Source: Capsaspora owczarzaki ATCC 30864
Taxonomy: Eukaryota; Opisthokonta; Filasterea
Reading direction: 5' to 3'
Assembly (NCBI RefSeq): GCF_000151315.2
Contig: NW_011887305.1
Location: 533,399-597,398, forward strand
DNA length: 64,000 nucleotides
The notes under the pieces were generated by a model. That model ran no database searches and was not told where the DNA came from. It saw nothing but the letters and a program-made list of their open reading frames with translations. Of this stretch, positions 23,397 through 35,213 are shown one piece after another. The number at the start of each line of letters is the position of its first letter. The stretch's first letter is position 1. The position numbers were made by a program, and so were the translations under genes.

Positions 23397-26300
23397 TTAG
23401 AACAGCGAGTCCTTGTTCTGCACCAGCACGAGCACAAGCTCGGCTTGCTGCGGGAGCTTGGACTGGTCCAACAGATCGGCTCCACGCAAAATCAGCGGCC
23501 CAAAGATGTTAGCCAGCGTTTGCAGAGCATTTTGCGGAGACTCGATGCTCGCCGAAAGACTGGCAAAGCAGCAGAACAAAAACAACATGCATAGAGGCAA
23601 GTCAGAGTCTGCCCATGCTCACACAACGTAAACAGCAGATTAAAGTTGAACACTTACACGGCACAATGCTGGACGCAACGCTTGAGCGCTGCGATATGCT
23701 CAGCAGGGAGTTTTGAAATCAGTCCCGACAAAGCAGCCACGCGATCAGAGGTACGACCTAACAACAAACAAATTCCCCCTCCCCAGAAAAGTCAGTCAAA
23801 AGCACGAGACAGAACATAAACCTCAGCACCATTCAGCACGCCAACGTACGCGCAGCATCGTAGAAAGACGACTGGAAGGCAAGCGGAATCACGGCGTCGG
23901 GCAGCTTCTGCAAGAAGCGGCGAAGCAGCCAGCAAACAGCATTAATGTCCGCGGTGCTCAGCGTTGTTTGAAGCAGCGCTGCAAGTAGTAGGATTCAAGC
24001 GAGTCGGTCAGCCATCAAAATCCAAAAATCAATCGCACGAATCGCAAGATGCAAAGTTGCTGGCCTCACCAGGCTGGAATCCGTTCTTGGTCACTTCATC
24101 CTTGAGCAGAGTGTTGGCAGTTGGAGCAGCTGCAACTTTGTGCACACTCTCACGGCCGAGCGCTACATGGAACAGACAACACATGCATCGGAAGAACCAG
24201 TTAGAATCAGTAGCGTGTCTTGCATTCGACTGTAACATAAAAAGGTACATACCGCGAATCTCAATCTGGGTGGCAGCGAGATCAAGGAAACGAGAGAGCG
24301 GGACTCGCTCGGCCTTTGCAATGTCCTTGAGCGACATCTCCAAGTAGGAAGCGGCGGGCACTACATCGGGAAAAAAATAAACAGCAACGAGGTCAACATC
24401 ATGCATCAAAATTAGCTGCAAAGCAACAAACACTTAAACGGATCCCTACGTGGCGCAGCGTTCAGGCCTTTAGGAAGGGAAGGTTTGGGTGGTGCAACAG
24501 TGGAGATGGTTTGTCGAAGCGGCTCCTGTGTCACGACCAAATCGAACAAACCATTGTCAGGCCCGACAAACCTATCAAACTATTTTTTTGTTTCGTTGCA
24601 ACGCAGAGCGAACGATACGTACGGGTTGACTGTCAAAGTCACCGTCTTTCATCTTCTCCAGTTGTGTGATGGCATCCTTGCTGCCATTGTCACGCGCGCG
24701 TTCAAACCATGAGCGTGCAGTTGGAACATCACGAGCCACGCCGTCGCCATGAAGGTAAAACCAGCCCAAACAGAATTGGGCATGGCCATCGTTCTGCTCG
24801 GCACTTCGCGAGTACCTGTGGAAGGAAGTACAAATACCCAAACCAGTGAGCACGGTTTGCACACACAAACAAACGCACACACACAAAAACACAAAAAACC
24901 ATGTTGTTCACACTCACCACTTGATCGCTTGTGCCACATCCCGCTTAATCACATTGCCGTTGGCATAGTACCAGCCAAGATTTCGCTGCGCACGACTGCT
25001 GTTGCCAACCTCGGCAGCTCGCAAAAACCACTTGACGGCCGCTTGGTGATCGACAGGGACGCCCCAAGTGCCGTCACGGTAGACAGCACCGAGTTTGACC
25101 ATGGACTCGACGTCGTTGTTGAGAGCGGCAGCTTGATACCACTCGAGACAAGTGGTGACATCGGCGGCGGGGTGCTGCGAGTCTGGCGAATAGTACCATG
25201 CCAGGAATGTCTGTGCTGTGAGTTCGTTCTGCGCAGCCGCGCGGAAGTACCACTTGAGCGCCTGCTCCTTGTTGACTGCAGTGCCATGTCCTTCGTACAG
25301 GCACCAGCCGAGGTTGCGCTGGGCGCGCGCATGTCCGCGCAGCGCAGCGTTTTCATAGCACTTGAAGGCGTGCGCCATTGACTTTTCCACACCAACACCA
25401 TCACGGTAGCAAGCGCCGAGCCAGCACAAGCCCTCCAAGGAATCGTGTTTGACGGACTCGATGAACATTCGGAACGCAGCGGGTTGATCGCGCGGGAAGC
25501 CAAAGCTTCCGTCCATGTGGCACTGCGCAATGCGCGAGATTGAATCTCCGTGGTTTTGTGCACGCGCGGCAGTGTAGTACTCCAAAGCACGGGCGGGGTC
25601 CTTGGTGACGCCGCACAGGCCCAGCTCGTGGCACTGACCAAGCTCATACAGGGCGCCCGCATCGCCGAGCTCGGCGCCCTCGCTAAAGAGGCGCAGCGCC
25701 TCAGCCACATTCTCCTTGACGCCTGTGCCAGTCTTGTAGCAATGGCCAACCCAGCGCAAGCTCGACATGTTTCCGGCGCGAGCAGCGCGGAAAAAGTAGC
25801 GGAATGCATTGTTTCCGTTCGCAGGCATGTCGATGCCATGCAGGTTGCGCATGGCCAGCTCATACAAGGCAATGGGGTGGTTGCCGTCGCGGGCTGCTCG
25901 CTTGAGCCAGTTCAGTGACTCGGTCAGGTTTTTGGTCGCGCCACCCGAGCCAGTCAAGTGGCGAAGCGCCATTTGGTACTGGGCCTCGGGATCGTTGTCC
26001 TCTGCCAAGTCCTGCAAGTGTGCAAGGTTTGCGTCGAGGTAGAGCTTTGGAACAGTGTGAGGGGCAGCCTCGCCCAGGACCAACGTCTCTGGAATCGGAG
26101 GAGAGACGTTTGGCGCGGGTGTGGCTCCGCGAGGCGTAGGTGCCAACGCGGCCGAGGCACCCGCTGCCATCGATACCGGTTGCTGGCCAGGCTTGTTGGC
26201 AGTCGGGCGCGAGGGAGCAGCCAAGGGCGCCTCAATCAGCATGGAAGGCGACCTCGGCGCAGCTGGTTCCGCGAGTTTCTGGACGGCTGGGACGCGGACA

Positions 26301-29137
26301 CCAGGACCAGGAGAAGCCGGCAGTGGCCCATTGGGCACGGCAGAGCTCAAACGTGATGCGAGCGCAGCAGGCTTGGCAGGCACCGGAGGCAGGGCAGCGC
26401 TGTCCGGCAAGCTGGCAGCCAGCTCGTAAATGGCAGCCTCCTTCTCGTTGGGCAGCGTCGCTGCGGGCCGGTTGGGCAGCAGCATCACCTTCTTCCTGGG
26501 TGCAGTGGCGGGCCCTTGTCCTCCAGTGGTCTGCGCCGCCTTTTGTTGCTGCTGCTGCTGCTGGGGCTGTTGAGCTGCTGCAGGATTCAAATTGGACCGC
26601 GGAGGAAGCGCTGGTGATTGCTGCTGTTGTTGTTGCTGATGCGGTGTGGGCCCAACAAAGTTTCGCTCGAACGCGACCTGTGCGCTTTGCACCGAAGGCA
26701 GCGCGTCCAGGATTTCGTAACCACCAGAGTCGCGGGACGCAATCTTGCGCTCCGAGGCGCGCAGGCTGAGCTGATGGCGGGAAAGGGGTGCCGCCTGGTC
26801 TTGACGGTAGGCATCAAAGCGTTGAGGCAAGGGTTCGGGGTGGATGGAATCGCCCTTCTTGTTGATTTCCTGGCAGTACTCGACGCTTGCAAGCTTGGTC
26901 TCGAGCTGCGTGAGCTCGCCGACAAGCTCGGAAAACTTGGGGCGCTTGGAAGGGTTGACATCGCAGCAGCGCTCAATCAGCTCCTTGAACTTTGGCGGGC
27001 AGTTCTGAATGTGGGGCTCGACCGTGATGGCCACGCCAGACTTTTTCAGGCGCGTAATCTCCATGATGGCCGTTTCCTGGTCGGGAACGACCTGCATGGT
27101 GGCCAAGTCGCAGAAGAGCAAATCACGGTGCACGACTTCCCAGATGATGCAGCCGAATGCATAAACGTCGCAGGCCTCGTTGACCGGGGCGTTGCTGGCA
27201 AACCACTCGCCAGCCGAGCGGCTTTGGGAAACCAGCAGCTCTGGGGCGGCGTACAGGACGCGGCCGAGCGCAGCATTGATCATGCCGAGGTCACGCTGGT
27301 GCTGCAGCTTGTCATTGGCTGCCGAGGCCTTGTTTGACGCGCTGCCCGCACCGGGGCCGGGGCTCGTGGGAGCCTGCTGACGGAAGCGCGACAGGCCAAA
27401 GTCCGACACTTTGACGTGCAAGTCCTGGTCGAGGAGCAGGTTGGAGGTCTTGAGATCGTTGTGGATGATTGGCGGAGAGTGCTTGTACAGCGCGGCCATG
27501 CCGAGAGCAGCCTCCTTGATGAAGCGGGCTCGGAGCTTCCACGGCACGTCGAGAATGTTGTCGCGTTGGGTGACCATGTAATCATACAGGCTGCCTCCGG
27601 CGCAGTTTTCCATAATCAAGCAGCGGTTGCCCTTCTCTGCGCAGACAGCGTACAGCATGACAACGTTCTTGTGGGAGAGACGCTCCATCACCGAGACTTC
27701 ATGCTCAAACTCTTGCAGAGCAAGCTTCATGCCCTCGCGGCGCTGCCGTGCCTCCTCCGAGTCGTCGTCGGCCTCAACAAAGCCCGCATTGTGGCCGGCA
27801 CCAGCGCCACCACCTGCGCCGAGCTGGTGGTTGAGATGGTTTGCGCGGTGGATGAGATCCTTGATGGCGAGCTTCATGCCCGCGTCGCCGGAAGGGATGC
27901 CGGGCGAATTGAGCATCTTGACGGCGACTTCGTCGCCTTGCCAGATGGCGCGCCAGACGGAGGCGTAGCCGCCTGCGCCGAGCGGCTTTGGGTCGGGGAA
28001 ATCGAGCTCAAAGAAGGGGACGCGCGGGCATCGCAGGACGGTCTGCTGCTGGCTGCTCTTGCCCTGCTTGTTGCCAGCATGGTAGAAGCTGCTTGGAGCG
28101 GACGGCGGGGCGGACGTGAGACTGCTGCTGCCGTTCGACGAGGACGACGAGGACGACGAGGACTGAGGCGAGCCCTTGAGATGGCGATCAAACATTGCGA
28201 CGAGCGAGCGCAGCAGATTCGCGTGCAGCGCGGGTGCAGTCTTTGGCTGGAGCTGCAGCAGCATGTACTGGACAATGTCGGTGAGCATGAACTTGAGTGC
28301 AGTGACGTCCGCCGCGTCGTCGTCGTCAAAGTGAAGCCCGCAGAAGAGCATTGCGCGCTGACCCCGCAGCCCGGCGTTCGCCAGCTCGTCCGGCGACTTT
28401 TGCGCAATGTTGGTTGCAGCAGCAATGGTAGCCGCCGCCGCTGCAGCCGGGGACAGCGAGGACCCATTGTTGTTGTTGGTGTTGTTGTTGTTGTTGGGCT
28501 TTTGGTTTGCTGCTGGGCTTCGCTGCTGGGTGAGGACGGTCGCGTTGCCATAGAGCGCGTCCGCGGCGGCGGGCTTGGTGCTGCTAGTTGCTGCAGCAAT
28601 CATGGAGATGGAGCCCGTGGCCGCGAGCGCAATGGCCTGCTGCTGGATCTCCTGCGGCAAGAGCGCGGTGACTGTTTGGGAACATTCGAGGAACTGTGTC
28701 CGCATTGCGCCCTCACGGAACGCGACTGCCTTCCACGCGTCCTGCGGCAACGGCTGCGGTGGTGGTGGTGCTTGTTGCTGCTGATGCTGCTGGTGCTGCT
28801 GCTTTGGAAGTGGCGCCGCCGAGGAGAGGAGCGCAAGCAGAACGCGGCAGCCCGCAAACGCATTGACGAAATCCTGCTGGGTGCCAAACCGGGAAAGCAG
28901 CGAGCCAGATCTCTGCTGCTGCTGGGGGTTGCGTGTCTGAAGCTGCTGCTGCTGCTGCTGCTGCTGTTGCTGTTGCTGTTGAGGGAGGTTGGCGCGCTCG
29001 AGCTCGTCGAGGACGGCGCTGGCGAGGGCGACCAGGCGCGCTGCCTTGACGTTGGCAAATTGAGCGGCGGAGGCGAGCGAACGGAGCTCGGCAAGCGCCT
29101 GCCGCAGCGACCCGGTGTCGGTCGCAGGAACGTCCAT
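23397..29137 (-). CDS. MLKL-like helical bundle + TKL-type kinase + Sel1 repeats + RhoGAP protein
   Basis: Eight exons: 24918-29137, 24623-24815, 24450-24525, 24253-24360, 24070-24162, 23850-23978, 23658-23757 and 23397-23559, giving 1,693 residues with agreeing phases. Residues 1-200 look like an MLKL/HeLo-type helical bundle (ANVKAARLVALASAVLDEL, FVNAFAGCRVLLALL), interrupted by a Gln tract. The kinase domain is at about 378-720: glycine loop LGAGGYASVW, VAVKML (about 407), IIHNDLKTSN in place of HRD (about 561, catalytic Asp kept), VSDFGLSR (about 580) and YAAPELL (about 629). A Pro/Gln-rich linker follows. About 11 or 12 Sel1 repeats lie at 1030-1480 (such as AQYQMALRHLTG and AQRNLGWCLYEGHG). 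The last 200 residues form a RhoGAP/p85-BH-like domain (LLRRFLQKLPDAVIP, LANIFGPLILR). A signalling role is inferred; the combination is not one I recognise. Confidence 0.85.
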
Positions 29138-30199
29138 CGTTGGATTGTTTGGATTGTTTGGATTGTTGGATGTTTGATGTTGGATGGATGTTGGATGCCA
29201 AAAATTGAAATGTGTGGAAAGCTGAAAGAAAAAAAAAAAAAAAAAACAAGCAAAATGTGTGTGAAAAGAAGATTTGAAAAAAACTAGAAAAAAGAAAAAA
29301 AAAAAAAACACAAAAACAGAAAAAAAGACAAAGAAAAGGAGAAAAAAAAAAAGTGGGTTTGATTTGTTTTTGGATTTTGGAAAAGAAAAAGAAGAAGAAA
29401 AGAAAGAAGAAGAAAAGGAAGAAAGAAAGAAAAAACAATCGAAAGTGAGTTCAAAACGAAAGAAAGAAAAAGGAAAAAAAAAAAACACAAAGAAAAGGAC
29501 GAAACTTTGAAGAAAGATCAAAAAAAGAGAAAAGGAAACAAAAAAGACGAAAATCGCCAAAATTGGGAGCCACGCAGCAAGAAACGCACACACCCTGCGA
29601 ATTTGCGAACTGGATCAACAAGACGGATGGACGGTGAAGAGGGAGAAACAAGGACGCTATGAGAGGAGAGGAGAGAGAGAGAGAGTATGATGGGGAAATC
29701 CCGCGAACGAACGAACGAACGGAAGCAAACAAGTCCTTGTGGCGCGACGTTTGTGCTCCCAAAAAAGGGACTCTGATGGATGACGCACTCCCGACCAAAA
29801 GCCGACCAGAGCTACACGGTCAATTCGGGAGGCAGGGGGGAGCGGTGGGGGGAAAAGGGGTTTGACAGAACAGAACTGACAAGGTTTAGCTTCTCAGAAA
29901 AACCAAAGAGATGAAATGCGCAGAATTCCAACAGCAACTCAACGCGCTTACCAACACCCATCAAAAGTGCATGCATCGAAACGCGCCGTTTCGTCTGAAT
30001 CTGAGGCAACGAAGCAACGAGCCGGTTCTCTTTTCAAACAAGCGGTCTTGTTTCTCAGACACCGAGTATTTTTCATTTGTTCCTCATCCAACCTCCACTA
30101 TTGCCATTTATTATTTACTACTACAGTATCAATGCAACATGCTCACTCTCTTCTCTCTCAGCTTTTCAGACTTTTTTTTTTTCCATTTGTGTTTCAAGC
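29138..30199. promoter_or_regulatory. Divergent 5' region of the kinase and PSMD5 genes
   Basis: About 1 kb without a supported gene. Bases 29222-29500 are almost pure A/G on the plus strand (T/C on the kinase strand), with A runs near 29228-29246, 29297-29308 and 29342-29352. An 11-bp ggattgttt-type repeat lies at 29141-29168 just before the kinase ATG. A T run of about 10 precedes the PSMD5 ATG. Confidence 0.55.
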
Positions 30200-33100
30200 A
30201 TGAGTTTCGCGAATTCTGAATCGACTGCGACGACGTTGGCGGCAGTTCGCGCTGTGCTTGTCAATCCCGCGATCGCCGTGGCTGGCTCGGAGGACATTCT
30301 GCGCGACGACGACTCATCCGCAGCAACAACGGCAGCAACAGCAGGCGGCCCGCAGCAGCAGCAGCAGCAGCAGCAGGACGGAGCATTCGCTGCTGAGAGC
30401 GGCAATTCGAGAGCCATGCTGCGCGCTGCTCAAGGTCGCCTCGTTCCAGACCGAGATCAAGAGGAACACGAAGACGAAAACGACTTGTACAACCATGAGG
30501 ATCCAGCGGTGGCAGCCGCTGCGCCAGCCATCGACCGGCAGCGCAGAGCCGTGGAAAACGCGTTGGCGTTGCTAAACACGTACTGCGAAGGTGAGGAAGA
30601 GCCGCGGACATGCCGTGACATCCTCAAGCCAGATAGGGGCTCGAGATGGCGAATTATACCATGACGTGTGATCGTGGAAGCGGCGGCGGCGGGGGGAGGA
30701 GAGAGAGAGATTGGTTGCACTTGCGCCAAATGTCGCTCGACTTCTGAGAACTCTCGCAGCCGCTCTGCTGCTAATCCTGAGGTTTCTCACATTGCTTGGA
30801 TGGATGCCTTTTGTTATTATGATTATTTTCAACAGCATTGCTTCATGCTCAGCCGACAAGTGTTCGCCAGGCCCAGTTCGACGATCTCCTGCGCAACCAT
30901 TTCCCTCTGTCACTGCTTTTGAACTACCTCAACCCGGGAAATCCAGAGTCGGTGTGGGAGCTGACTGTGCAAGTGCTTAAAAAGGTTGGACTCCATGCAA
31001 GCTTTATTTTTGCCGCCGGGGTTTGGGACTGGAAAGAGTAATTTTGGCTGACTGCAGGGTGGTTTGTTTGTTTGCTTGTTTCCTACGACGGGCAGGTTTT
31101 TGTTGGATGGGCGCCAGATGCGGAGACTGCAGCTTGGGTCAAGGTATGTTGCCCCGCCAGCTTGATTTGGCAACACCACGAGAACTGCTTTGCATTCAAG
31201 ATTGCGTGTCTCTGACATTTTTCTGCGCCATTTTGTTTTTTGGCCAGCCGTTTGTCATTCAAGGTTTCCACCATCCTTACGTCGGAGTCCGCACTCTGAG
31301 TATTTTGCAGCTGTCCAGAATTGCGCGCGTTCATTCAAACTTTGTAAGACTGGAGACCGGAAATTTTGCTACACTGTAGTCTTGTTGCGCTGAGACCTGC
31401 ATTTCGTTGTCGTTGTTGTTTGTTGCTGCATTCGCTGTTCAGTTGGACGACGAGCTCATCACCCTCACTATGGGGCTTCTTGCCGATCCTTTGCTGCCGG
31501 TTGCTCAGCAAGCAACTGCCATGCTGCTTGATGTAAAGTTTGGAGCCTCGCAAGCTGCCACGTTATTTTGTTTTTCACTGTAACCTCCCCATTCCCTCCC
31601 GCTTTTGCTTTTGTCAGGCACTTGGCCATGAGCAATCTGGTGGTCCTCTACTTTCTCCTCGGTTTCAACAAACCTTGCTTGCATTATTTGCCAAGTATGT
31701 GTGGTTGCGAGCTTTGTGTTGTTGGGGGGGGGGTTGCATCAAGGTTCGTGCTGCCTCGCTCTGGCTCACTTTTCTGGGTGGTGTAACGTTGTAGAGACGC
31801 TGTCGTCAAGATGCGTTGCTATGAAGCCATCATGCAAGCAGGTCTGCAATCAGAGCAAACAGCGCTCAGCCCGGCATTGCAGCCTTTCACCGACGCACTC
31901 GTTCGTGACCTGACGCAGTCGTCGGATATTCTCTTGCAAGTCAACCTAGTTGAACTAGCTGGCGAGGTACGCGACTGCTGCCTCTGGTTTGTGTTTGCAC
32001 TTTTAATTGCCGTTAACGCTTCCCATCCCAAACAAACAAAAAATGCGACTTGATTCAACAGTTGTTGATCACTCCTGCCGGCAACCGACTTGCCGAGAAG
32101 CTCTACATTCACCGACACATTATTGCGCTTTTGCAAAAAAGCAGCGAAGATCCTTTCCTGTCTTTCCTTGTACCGTCGGGACTCAAGTATCTCGCCAAGG
32201 TGGCCGCAGTTCCCGTACGTGCTTCACTTGCTTGTGCTTGCTTTAGCAGCGGCTTGTTAATGGTGACGTTGGTGTTTGGTATCTTGTCGAATGTGCGCAG
32301 TCGCTGGACTTTCCCAAGTTCCTCGACGAACACCCCCAGATTTTCCCCTTGCTTTTCCAGTTCATGACCGGCACCGACATGGTCAGCAAGGTACCACCTC
32401 GTTTTTTTCTTTTGAAGCATTGGCATGACGTCCGTCCTCTCATTCTCAATGTGGGCCTTTGATGCTGGTGCTGTCGGTTGTTTCTCCACAGCAAGCTGCC
32501 ATTGATACCCTGGGATGCATTGGATCGACGAGTTCCGGCTTTGAACTGATTCGTCGCGCTGATTCGACTGCCGAGGGCCGGAGCTTGCTCAAAGCAGCGT
32601 TCGGCGACCTTCTCACCCCGTCCCCGGACTTGCACAATTGCGTGATGAATGCTTTTGCTTCTGTTATTCTTGGCGGCGAGCGCGTGCTGAAAACTGGCGG
32701 TCTTTCCCACGACCAGATGCGAGCGCAATCTGCCTTGTTGAGCCGTTTGTTCAAGGCACTGCCAGGCAAGTGTATTAGTTTTGCAACATCCGCGATGTCC
32801 CTTCGGTTTCTTTTTTGTTTGTTTTTTGTGGGTTTTTTTGTTGTTGTTGCTTCTCATGCGTTTGGGTTACGTCCCCTCCCCCCTTTGTGTGTTTGCGTGT
32901 GTGTTCTGGCAAAGCAGGCGTTCCGTCTCTGTCAGCCACGAAAGCGATTTTTGATTACGCTCGTCAGCCATTCCAAGATGTTCGATTCGCCGCGTTCAAC
33001 GTCCTCTACGCAATCGCTGCGCATTCTTGGGGTCAACAGGCGAGTCTGGGGTCACGTATCCGGGTGTGCATGAGTGTGTGCGGATTTCACTTTTTTGCTT

Positions 33101-33383
33101 CGAGCTAATCATGTCTGCTGTTTTCAACGCGTGACAGGAATTGGCAACTTGTCCTGGTCTGCTTGAGCACTTGCTCAACCGTGCCACTGAAACAAGCAAA
33201 GAAGGCTCAGAGTGGAAGTTTAACATCATCCAGCGACTCGCACGGCCGGTTGTTATTCCTGGAGACCCGTTCAGCGCAACCACCTTGTTTGGCGGCGCCG
33301 TCTACCAACGAATTCACGACTACATTGCGCAAGGGCCGTTCGCGGCTCAAGGCACAATGGCTGTATCTACTCTTGAAGCGTAA
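30200..33383 (+). CDS. PSMD5: PSMD5, 26S proteasome assembly chaperone (S5b)
   Basis: Twelve exons: 30200-30590, 30836-30984, 31096-31143, 31248-31343, 31443-31532, 31618-31694, 31795-31966, 32062-32214, 32301-32390, 32492-32765, 32918-33039 and 33138-33383, giving 635 residues (human 504). The body is helical-repeat sequence: FHHPYVGVRTLSILQLSRIA, DTLGCIGS, FQDVRFAAFNVLYAIAAHSW, ATETSKEGSEWKFNIIQRLA, and a C-terminus ending AVSTLEA like the human TTAVEG end. PSMD5 binds base subunit Rpt1/PSMC2 and assists assembly of the 19S particle. The extra length is an N-terminal Ala/Gln/acidic extension of about 120 residues. Introns 32766-32917 (CAG|GCAAGT) and 33040-33137 (CAG|GCGAGT) both use GC donors, forced by phase. 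Convergent with the TANGO1-like gene. Confidence 0.92.
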
Positions 33384-33515
33384 TTTTTGTGTCATTTGTT
33401 GCAATGGAAGAACAACAAAAAGGATTCATTCGACATTGACATTCACGTCACACAAAGACACATTGCAACTCAACGTCACCACGACATACACACACACACA
33501 TACGAGGCAGAGGTG

Positions 33516-35181
33516 TTACAACTGCGTTGACGACGGAGGGCCAACAAACCAGGCTCCGCCAGACGGGGCAGATTGTTGATCAGCCTGCGGACCGGCAGAG
33601 TACATGAAGGGATCGACCATTGCTGCAGCGGACGCGTTGGAAGCAGCATGAGAGGTCTCGGCTTGGTGTTGAACCGGCTGCAGCAACATGGCGGGAAGGT
33701 CGTTTCCATGACTGCGGGTGTTTGAGCCCGTGCTGTTCTGCATGGCCATGCGGCGCTGGCGCGCCTCAGCTTGTGCCGACAACTGGCGCGCAGGTGGTTG
33801 CGCTGCTGCGACAGGAGCTGGGGCAGCCAACGTGGCAGGGTTGTAGACGTCTTGCGGACTGAAAGCGGGCTGCTCGACTGGCGGTTGTGCGTGTGGCTGC
33901 AGGTGTTGCTGCTGTTGCTGCGGTTGCTGCTGGTACTGGTAGCCCGCTTCGGGTTGGTAGTGCTGCGATGAGCTGAGCGACGCATTGTGCTGAGGCTGCT
34001 GCTGCGGCTGGGCGTATTGATCATACGTGGTTGCCTGATCAAACTGTTGGGGTGGCTGGTGGAACTGATTCGTGTACTGGTCCACATGGTGTTGGGAATG
34101 CTGTTGGGAATGCTGTTGGGAATGCTGTTGTTGCGGCTGCTGCTGCTGCTGTTGCTGCTGATGCTGATGCTGGAAATCATACTGCTGCTGCTGAGGCTGA
34201 GATTCAGCAGCCGGAACATGAGATCCACCAGCACCGCGGCGATTGGTGAACATGTCGTTCGCATAGGCGTCATCGTCGAGCACGTCACGGTCGTCGTAAC
34301 GAGGCTGTGCGTTTTGAGCAGGCTGCTCGTGGTAGTCGTCCCATGTTGACGCCGCAACAGCCCCGCCGTCGTGTGGCTGGAGGTGTTGGTGCACTCCTTG
34401 TGATGCCTCGAAATCGCCCGCAGGGTCAAAGTGCGGGTCATAACCTGCCACGCGAGCATCCGCTGCAGGAGCGAACGTGCTGGTGGTCTGAGGCTGGAAA
34501 GCGGGAGGTTGCCAAGACGCCTGTTGCACCTGCCCTTGATGGTCACCCTGGTGGTGGTGGTGTTGTGGCGGCGACGGCTGCTGCTGCTGCGGCTGTTGCA
34601 AGGAAATCGAGCGAGGCTGTTGCCGAGGCGAGCCGACGGGTGCGCCAGCTTCACGTGCTGCTGCTGGTGGTTGGCGGGGAGAGTGGGGCGCTGCCTGCGG
34701 CGAGTGCTGCGAAGACTGGTGGCCACCAAACGCGTCACCAGAAGGGCTGCCGTGGTGCTCAAACGTCGATCGAGGGGCATTGTACAAGTCGTGCCCAAAG
34801 TCGGCACGCTGCGAGCTGGCCATCGATGGCGCCATCGAGAAGGACGAGATCCCATAGTCTTGCATCGTTGAAGTTGTTGCCTGCGGTGGGACTGAAGTAG
34901 CACGCTGAGACCCGGGCTGCTGGCCAATGTCGTGAGCGCCGTACTCGGGAATCGGCGCGCCAACATTGTGTGAGGCGACACCAAGCGAGGCAAGTCCGCC
35001 AGCTGCCCCTGAGACGGATCGAGCTGCTGCTGGCTGCTGGTTGTAAGCGGGCGGCTGGTTGGAAGAGACGCCAGCGACTTGACGGCCAGAAGCAGCAAAC
35101 TGCTGATGCTGGGGTTGATGCTGATGCTGCTGATGGTGCTGGTGGTGTTGCTGGTGGTGTTGCTGTTGCTGGTGTTGCTGT

Positions 35182-35213
<32 letters not shown>

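Noticed and set aside
27416-29287. 623-residue open frame antisense to the kinase
   Set aside because: Mirror of the conserved kinase frame, with no recognisable domain.
30660-30835. Possible extra membrane-protein exon (LRTLAAALLLILRFLTLLGW) in PSMD5 intron 1
   Set aside because: It falls inside an intron that splices in phase without it, and PSMD5 is soluble.
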